This document shows positions 37,519 through 42,720 of a stretch of DNA of 42,720 bases, one piece after another (positions within the stretch are counted from its first letter, which is position 1; each line of letters starts with the position of its first letter). The DNA is from Thraustochytrium sp. TN22 (Eukaryota; Sar; Bigyra; Thraustochytrida; Thraustochytriidae): positions 1 to 42,720 of the forward strand of contig JABLUY010000284.1 in the NCBI GenBank assembly GCA_013306675.1, written 5' to 3'. Under the pieces are notes generated by a model. That model had not been told where the DNA came from. It saw only the letters and a list, made by a program, of their open reading frames with translations, and did not search any database. The position numbers were made by a program, and so were the translations under genes.

Positions 37519-39054
37519 ATGGCGCAGGTCCCCTCGCTGGGCGGCGAGGATGACGCAGTTGGCGGCTGGCTGGACGGCGGCGCCGGCGCGTGGGAGGCGG
37601 AGCTCGGGCAGCTGGACGCGACGCTGGACGCGCTGCTGGGGGAGACGCTGGGCGCCGTGACGCAGGCAGATACGGGCGCTTTGATGCCGGAGAGCATGGC
37701 GCAGGAGAGCCCGGGAGCCCCTGATCGGACGGTGGCGTCGAGCACGAGCACGAGCGGCGAAGGCGAGGAGCAGGCGGCGACCGATGCGGAGCGGCGGCGA
37801 ATCGTGAACGCCAAGGCGTCGCGGCGCAGCAGACTCAAGCGCAAGGCGGACATGGAGCGGCTGCGGGAGCGGACGGCCGAGCTTGAGGCGCAGCGCGAGT
37901 TGTACCTGGAGCGCATCGCGGACTTGCAGCTGGAGGTGGCCTCTCTGCGGCACGCGGGCAGCGTGGACGTGGCGCGGGAGAATGAGCTCCTGCGCGAGGC
38001 GATCCGCAAGCAAAAGTCCTTCATCGCGCGCATTGTGCGCGCCGTCTCGGAGGCGCCCGAGATGCTTCTAGAGGAGCGCGTGAGCCTGCTCAAGGCAGGC
38101 GTGGAGAGCACCGTAGGCCAGGCCGTCGGCCTCTTGCACACCTCGACTCTCTGGCAAGAGGCGGCACCCATCGCCCTCGGCGACCACCGAGGGCACGTGC
38201 GGGTACAGTTTCAGCTCCTGCCCGAAGGCGCCAAGCCGAACGAAGTCAAGCGCATCAGCGTGCGGACTGAAATGTACAATTTCGACCACCCCCCGGAGGC
38301 GCTCATTGAGGAGGCGTGGAAGATCACCAAGGCTGGCAGCAGTGACAGCCTGACGTGCCAGATCGAAGAGATGCTCTTCCCCAAGGACGACGTCCGACGC
38401 GACATCCGCCTGCTATCTTCGGACATCTTCAAAGAGGCACTCGGTCGACTGGAGGACAAGCTGGAGGTTGCGCTCTTCTCCGAGTACACGCCAGGCAGCG
38501 GGGATGCGGCGGGCTCATCACAAGATTTCCACGCATGCATGGCGGCGACCGCGGTGCAACGCAGCCTCGTGCCGCACGCCTTTCTCGGTTTTGGGAATGA
38601 CCACGACGAGGAGGCTCGCGAGGCGTACGTTGACCGGAGCAGCATTCGCGACTCGGTCGCGCCGGGAGTGGCGCCCGTGCATCTCCTGATCATGAACGAG
38701 TTCGGGCGCCAGCTTCTCAAGACGCAGCTTGTCTCCTCGTCCGAGCTGCGGGGCACCAACCCGGCCACCAACGCGCCCATCTTCACTGCGGACGCCATCG
38801 TCCCTTGTGCGCGAACCGCTGCCGACGGCAGCACCACGACCGGCTCGCACGTTGTCAGCTTGCTCTCCGTGCCGCTCGACTGCCCCTTCGTGCACGCTCG
38901 CGTCCTCAAGGAAGCCCTTGGCAGCGACGGCAGGCTCAACCACGAGATCATGCGCAAAATGTTCACCGAGTCCTGGGGTCACCTCTGGCGAACCTGCAAC
39001 GACACGCTCTCTCGAGGCGGGACCGAAGCTTCATACGAGCCCTGCCAGTGCTGA
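37519..39054 (+). CDS. bZIP transcription factor with uncharacterised C-terminal domain, copy 2
   Basis: A 511-residue paralogue of the preceding gene. The acidic N-terminus (residues 1-80) is shorter and lacks the GQD repeats. The basic region (97-105, N-A-K-A-S-R-R-S-R) keeps the invariant Asn97 and Arg105. The zipper and following helix are nearly identical to copy 1 (KADMERLRERTAELEAQR and SVDVAREN shared), as is the start of the C-terminal domain (MLLEERVSLLKAGVES; VGLLHTSTLW). The rest of the domain diverges more but keeps the same order of motifs to a C-terminal SWGHLWRTCNDTLS that matches FVKFWRVCSESIL in copy 1. ATG 37519 has G at -3 and +4 and is the first in frame. Likely DNA-binding as homodimer or with its neighbours. 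Confidence 0.9.
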   Translation: MAQVPSLGGEDDAVGGWLDGGAGAWEAELGQLDATLDALLGETLGAVTQADTGALMPESMAQESPGAPDRTVASSTSTSGEGEEQAATDAERRRIVNAKASRRSRLKRKADMERLRERTAELEAQRELYLERIADLQLEVASLRHAGSVDVARENELLREAIRKQKSFIARIVRAVSEAPEMLLEERVSLLKAGVESTVGQAVGLLHTSTLWQEAAPIALGDHRGHVRVQFQLLPEGAKPNEVKRISVRTEMYNFDHPPEALIEEAWKITKAGSSDSLTCQIEEMLFPKDDVRRDIRLLSSDIFKEALGRLEDKLEVALFSEYTPGSGDAAGSSQDFHACMAATAVQRSLVPHAFLGFGNDHDEEAREAYVDRSSIRDSVAPGVAPVHLLIMNEFGRQLLKTQLVSSSELRGTNPATNAPIFTADAIVPCARTAADGSTTTGSHVVSLLSVPLDCPFVHARVLKEALGSDGRLNHEIMRKMFTESWGHLWRTCNDTLSRGGTEASYEPCQC

Positions 39055-39424
39055 CTGTGATCGAGGGAGCGAGCGACTGAAGAGAAGAGCTCTCGCAGGC
39101 TTTTTATTATGGTAGCGAACGAACACAGTGGTAGTAGAGTCATGATGTCTTCAATCGTGGCCTGGTACAGCAGAGCCCTCCCAGGTCGCACGGCAGCGCC
39201 GTCTCAGCCTCCAGCCTGACCCAGAAGACAAGAAGAAGCACGCGCTGCACGTCACGGCACGGAGTCTCGGCGCGTCTCGCCCCCCCCTCCGAAGGTGGGG
39301 CGACAAGGCGGGGCCTGGCGACGCCCTCGTTCGCGCCGCCAGCGGCAGACCCTGGTCGGCTTGGCGAGCTCGCGGCGCCGCAGTCCGCCGCGAGCAGGCA
39401 GGGGGCGGCGGCGCGCGGGCCGCC
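39055..39424. promoter_or_regulatory. Intergenic region between bZIP genes 2 and 3
   Basis: The region carries a TTTTTATTATG patch near 39101-39111 and a CACGTCAC sequence (CRE-like, ACGT core) at 39248-39255. No gene is seen. Confidence 0.4.
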
Positions 39425-39480
39425 ATGGACGCGCGCCGCAGCCGCGGCGCTGGCGCCGGCCCAGGGCCCATGGGCGTCTC

Positions 39481-39511
<31 letters not shown>

Positions 39512-41323
39512 AGCACGAGCGCGAGCACGCGCCAGGGAATCGACGTCGTCTGCAGGGCGACCCTGGGCGCGGCGGCGGCGGCGCACGCGCTGCGCGAGAG
39601 CGGTCGCGCGTACGGAGGCGGCGACGAGACGCAGCGCGCGCTGGACGCGCGCGAGGACGAGCTCGGCGCCCTGGAGGCGGCGCTGCAGGTGGAGCTGCCG
39701 CTGGACGACGAGCTCGTGCAGCGCGACCTTCGCGCGGACGAGGAAGAGCAGCGGCACGGCGCGGAGCTGGACGTGCAGCTGGACGCGCCGTTGTACCCGC
39801 AGAGCCTGAGCGGCGGCGAGGACGCGTCGTCGTGGGAGCAGACGGCCCGACTGCCCGGGTCTGAGAGCGGCTGCGAGGTGGAGTCCAAGGGCAACGAGGA
39901 GCCGCGCGGCGGCACGGCCCAGGGGCGCAAAGCGATCGCGGCCTCGAAAAAGGCTGCTGCTGCTGCGGCCGCTGCGCCCGCCGCTGCGGCCGCTGCGCTT
40001 GCTGCGCCTGCTGCGCCTTCTGTGCCTGGCGCTGCGGGAAAAGTAGAGGGAAACGCCGAGGAGCTGGACGCCAAGGCGCGGCGGCGGCTGACGAGCGCCA
40101 GGGCGTCGCGGCGGTGCCGGCAGAAGCGCAAGGCGGAGCTGGAGGAGCTGACATTGCGCAACGCCGAGCTCGAAGGCAAGCGCGACCTGTACTTGGCACG
40201 AATCGCGGAGCTTCAGATGGAGGTGGCCACCTTGCGGCACGCCGGCAGCGTGGACATCTCGCGCGAGAATGAGCTCCTGCGCGCGGAGGTCCGCAAGCAC
40301 AAGGCATTTGTGCAGAACATTGTGCGCGCCACGAATGAGGCGCCCAGGATGCTGCTGGAGGAGCGCGTGCGTCTGCTCGAGACGGGCGTCGAGAGCAATC
40401 TGGGCCAGGCCGTGGGCTTGCTCCACACCTCGCTAAAATGGGAGGAGGCGCCGCCGCTGGTCATGCCGGACGACACACTGGTGCGCGTGCGCGTGCAGCT
40501 GCTGCCGGAGGGCGCCAAACCGAGCGAGGTGAAGCGGATCAGCTTCCGCATCGACCAGTACGACTACGAGCACGATGCCGAGGCGCTGGCCGAGGAGGCA
40601 TGGCGCCTCGGCACGGCGCATGGCATGCCAGAGCGTGTTCGTGCGGTCGTCTACCCTAACGACGATGTGACGCGCGAGCTGCACCCCTTCTCCTCTGCGG
40701 CCTTTGACGAGGCGCGCGCCAGCCTTGGCGACAAGCTCGACGTCGCATTGTATTCAGAAGCCGTGAGCCAAGACAACGGCGCTGAGGAAAAGGTGCGCGC
40801 CTGCATATCGCGAGCTGGCGCCACGCGCAACCTGGTTCCAAGCGCCTTTTTGCCTGCCGCGGCGCAGGACGTGTCTGGCGAGACGTTCTCCGGGGAGGGC
40901 CCCTATGGCCGCGCTTCAGTGGCGCCCGGCGTGGTGCCCTGCCACATCATTGCGCTCAATGAGTTCACAAAGGTCATGCTCGACGCCCAGCTCGTGTCTT
41001 TGCCCGAGGTGCCCGGCAGCGAGCGCCGAGCTCATGAATCGGTCATACACACGCACGCGGCCATCCCCTGCACATTCGAAGAGAGGGATGCGGACGGTGC
41101 TCCGAAGCGAGGCACGCACCTTATCACGGTACTCTCCGTCCGGGTCGGTGGCTTTGCGCACTCGGAAAAGATCTATCGCTCCTTGAATACGGACGGCACC
41201 TTCGGCCACGACGCCCTGCGCGAGTTCATGGTGTCCTCTTGGGCTACCTTTTGGCGCATCTGTAGTGAAAGCCTCTCGGAGCGCCTCGCCGAGACCCGCG
41301 ACCAGTCAAATGACTACAACTAA
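39425..41323 (+). CDS. bZIP-like protein, copy 3, with altered basic region
   Basis: A 632-residue member of the tandem family and the most diverged. Its N-terminus is longer: a Gly-Met repeat (residues 17-28), an acidic helical region, and an Ala-rich block just before the basic region. The basic region reads S-A-R-A-S-R-R-C-R at residues 224-232, so the near-invariant bZIP Asn is Ser224 while Arg232 is kept. The zipper, SVDISRENELL helix, MLLEERVRLL and VGLLHTSLKWEEA follow as in the other copies, then the shared C-terminal domain to a final SSWATFWRICSESLSERL. Oomycete bZIPs with Cys at this Asn position are known, so a changed DNA preference is plausible. ATG 39425 has a strong context (cgccATGg). 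Confidence 0.88.
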
Positions 41324-42234
41324 AAGGACACTAAAAACGAAGAATGTCGATTGGTTCGGCGAAGAGAGATGCATGCGGGGTCAATGACCACCTTTGTCCA
41401 CCCTGTCCGAGAAGAACAATTCTTGAAAAAGCTTTGAGCAGCCGCTGCACTGCAGCCGGTCCATAAATACTACGGCATGATCGGCTTCGGCTACCGTGAC
41501 AAGAAGCGAGGACGGCGTACCTCGCGGACACGAGCGGAGGCTGACGACGGCTTGAGCGCAGCTGAGACCTGGTTCGCACGCAAAGAAAAGGTCGGCGAGA
41601 ATTCGGGTACGAAACGCTCATGAGGCCCAACCGCAGAGTCACGGCCCGAGCGCCTCCGAAGCGAGGTCATGCAGTCGATGAAGAGGACTCGCCTGCTGGG
41701 CTAGCAGCGAAAAGCAGAGAGAAAAGACGTCGTGATGATGGAACGGTTCTTTCCCGTGTCTATTGCCTCCGACATCTTGCTCCTGCCATGCCATGCTAGG
41801 TCAAGCTTCTTCAAGCAGTTCTACACTTCAGCATGCCTTCTGTTTCAAGCTTGACTTTGCCTCTCACGCACTTCTCTCGCTCTACATTGCTGACGAGGCC
41901 GCTGCCGAGCGAGATGCTCGCGGTCCGACCGTACCCGGCCCTGAAGGCGGCATAGGCAGGTCCTCCGGTCCTGGACGCCTATTCCGTTCTGAGATTAAGG
42001 CAAGGAACGCGTAGCCGTCGACCTCCTTGGCAAGGGCCCTGCCCAGGCCCTCGCGTGCGCTGGCGAGCACGTCGTCCTCCGCGGCCCCGGAGGCGGTGAA
42101 GGCCAGGCAGCTAGGCAGGCAATGCACTGAACTGTGAGGCCCCGGCGCCTTCCTCGCTCTGACAGTGAGGTCCAGGTAAAGCACGCAAAGCCGGCCGTAA
42201 TTCACCTATCAAGGCCCGCCACCGCGCAGGCGAG
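41324..42234. other. 3' flank of the bZIP array, no supported gene
   Basis: The GC content drops noticeably between about 41324 and 41860 compared with the genes. Open frames on the minus strand (41331-41642, 41882-42205) start at non-ATG codons. The second has a plausible-looking stretch (EGLGRALAKEVDGYAFLALISERN) and could be a last exon of a gene running in from the right, but no splice site or family supports it. Confidence 0.4.
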
Positions 42235-42720
42235 TACGCCGTCCTTCGCACGCCGTCCTCCATGAGCATGCCGTCCTCCACGAGCACGCCGTTCTCCAAA
42301 AGCACGCCGTCTTCCACGAGCGCGCCGTCCTCCATTCGCACGCCGTCCTCCATTCGCACGCCGTCCTCCATTCGCACGCCGTCCTCCATTCGCACGCCGT
42401 CCTCCATTCGCACGCCGTCCTCCATTCGCACGCCGTCCTCCACGAGCACGCCGTCCTCCACGAGCACGCCGTCCTCCACGAGCACGCCGTCCTCGACAAG
42501 CACGCCGTCTTTCGCACGCCGTCCTCCATTCGCACGCCGTCCTCCATTCGCACGCCGTCCTCTACGAGCACGCCGTCCTCCACGAGCACGCCCTCCACGA
42601 GCACGCCGTCCTCCATTCGCACGCCGTCCTCCACGAGCACGCCGTCCTCCACAAGCACGCCGTCCTTCGCACGCCGTCCTCCACGAGCACGCCGTCCTCC
42701 ACGAGCACGCCGTCCTCCAC
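42235..42720. repeat. 18-bp minisatellite with periodic 14-bp units, open at window edge
   Basis: About 27 units, mostly 18 bp, in two main versions: cacgccgtcctccattcg and cacgccgtcctccacgag. Three shortened 14-bp units (at 42235-42248, 42501-42514, 42656-42669; ccttcg or ctttcg ending) divide the array into blocks, and one 15-bp unit lies near 42587. On the minus strand, 18-bp units would encode VLVEDG or VRMEDG hexapeptides, but the 14-bp units shift the frame, so a continuous protein is not supported. The array continues beyond the window. Confidence 0.85.

Noticed and set aside
41882-42205. 107-codon minus-strand open frame
   Set aside because: It begins at GTG, has no recognisable family, and no clear acceptor. 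It could be a terminal exon but cannot be supported from this window.
42111-42658. Hexapeptide (VLVEDG/VRMEDG) repeat protein on the minus strand
   Set aside because: 14-bp units break the frame twice within the window, and each open piece reads only part of the array. It is annotated as a minisatellite instead.

Overview
This window looks like nuclear DNA of a GC-rich, intron-poor single-celled eukaryote. All recognisable families are eukaryotic: a CELF/Bruno-type RRM protein, R2R3-MYB, bZIPs, a Dbl-type RhoGEF, a mitochondrial carrier, a BT1-type transporter and an archaemetzincin relative. Genes are long single open frames, third codon positions are almost all G or C, and coding strands alternate. 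Starts are the first ATG in frame, mostly with a purine at -3 or a G at +4. A stramenopile, perhaps a labyrinthulomycete, would fit, but this is inference from style and not from a marker gene.

Layout. 1-1153 is a GC-rich leader, followed by a CELF-like protein (1154-3394, +). A secreted thioredoxin-thioredoxin reductase fusion converges on it (3785-5833, -). A repeat-rich divergent region leads to a predicted N-myristoylated protein (7498-8322, +), which converges on a four-helix membrane protein (8472-9032, -). Then come an IQ/PH-like/pseudo-archaemetzincin protein (9744-11474, +), a BT1 folate-biopterin-type transporter (12007-14010, +), a WD-propeller/zinc-ribbon protein possibly related to TFIIIC (14542-17007, -), a membrane-anchored six-KH protein (18184-20475, +), a mitochondrial carrier (21112-21975, +) and a coiled-coil/propeller protein (22204-24630, -). 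A gene-free stretch of about 3.8 kb precedes an R2R3-MYB (28422-30557, +) and a PH-PDZ-DH-PH RhoGEF (31718-34801, +). The last coding block is three tandem paralogous bZIP genes (35237-36874, 37519-39054, 39425-41323, +). The window ends in an 18-bp minisatellite that runs off the edge.

How the genes relate. Most are unrelated housekeeping or signalling genes. The clear local unit is the bZIP array: three copies share a basic region, a zipper and an uncharacterised C-terminal domain of roughly 300 residues or more, and they differ at key DNA-contact residues. Several other proteins have unusual architectures: thioredoxin placed N-terminal to its reductase, an archaemetzincin that has lost most catalytic zinc ligands, and a KH array tethered by an N-terminal membrane helix. 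The MYB gene carries the only strong candidate intron seen, and it is a multiple of three without a stop.

Limits: no searches or alignments were run, so family calls rest on motifs read by eye. Transcript ends, introns and leader structures are unverified.
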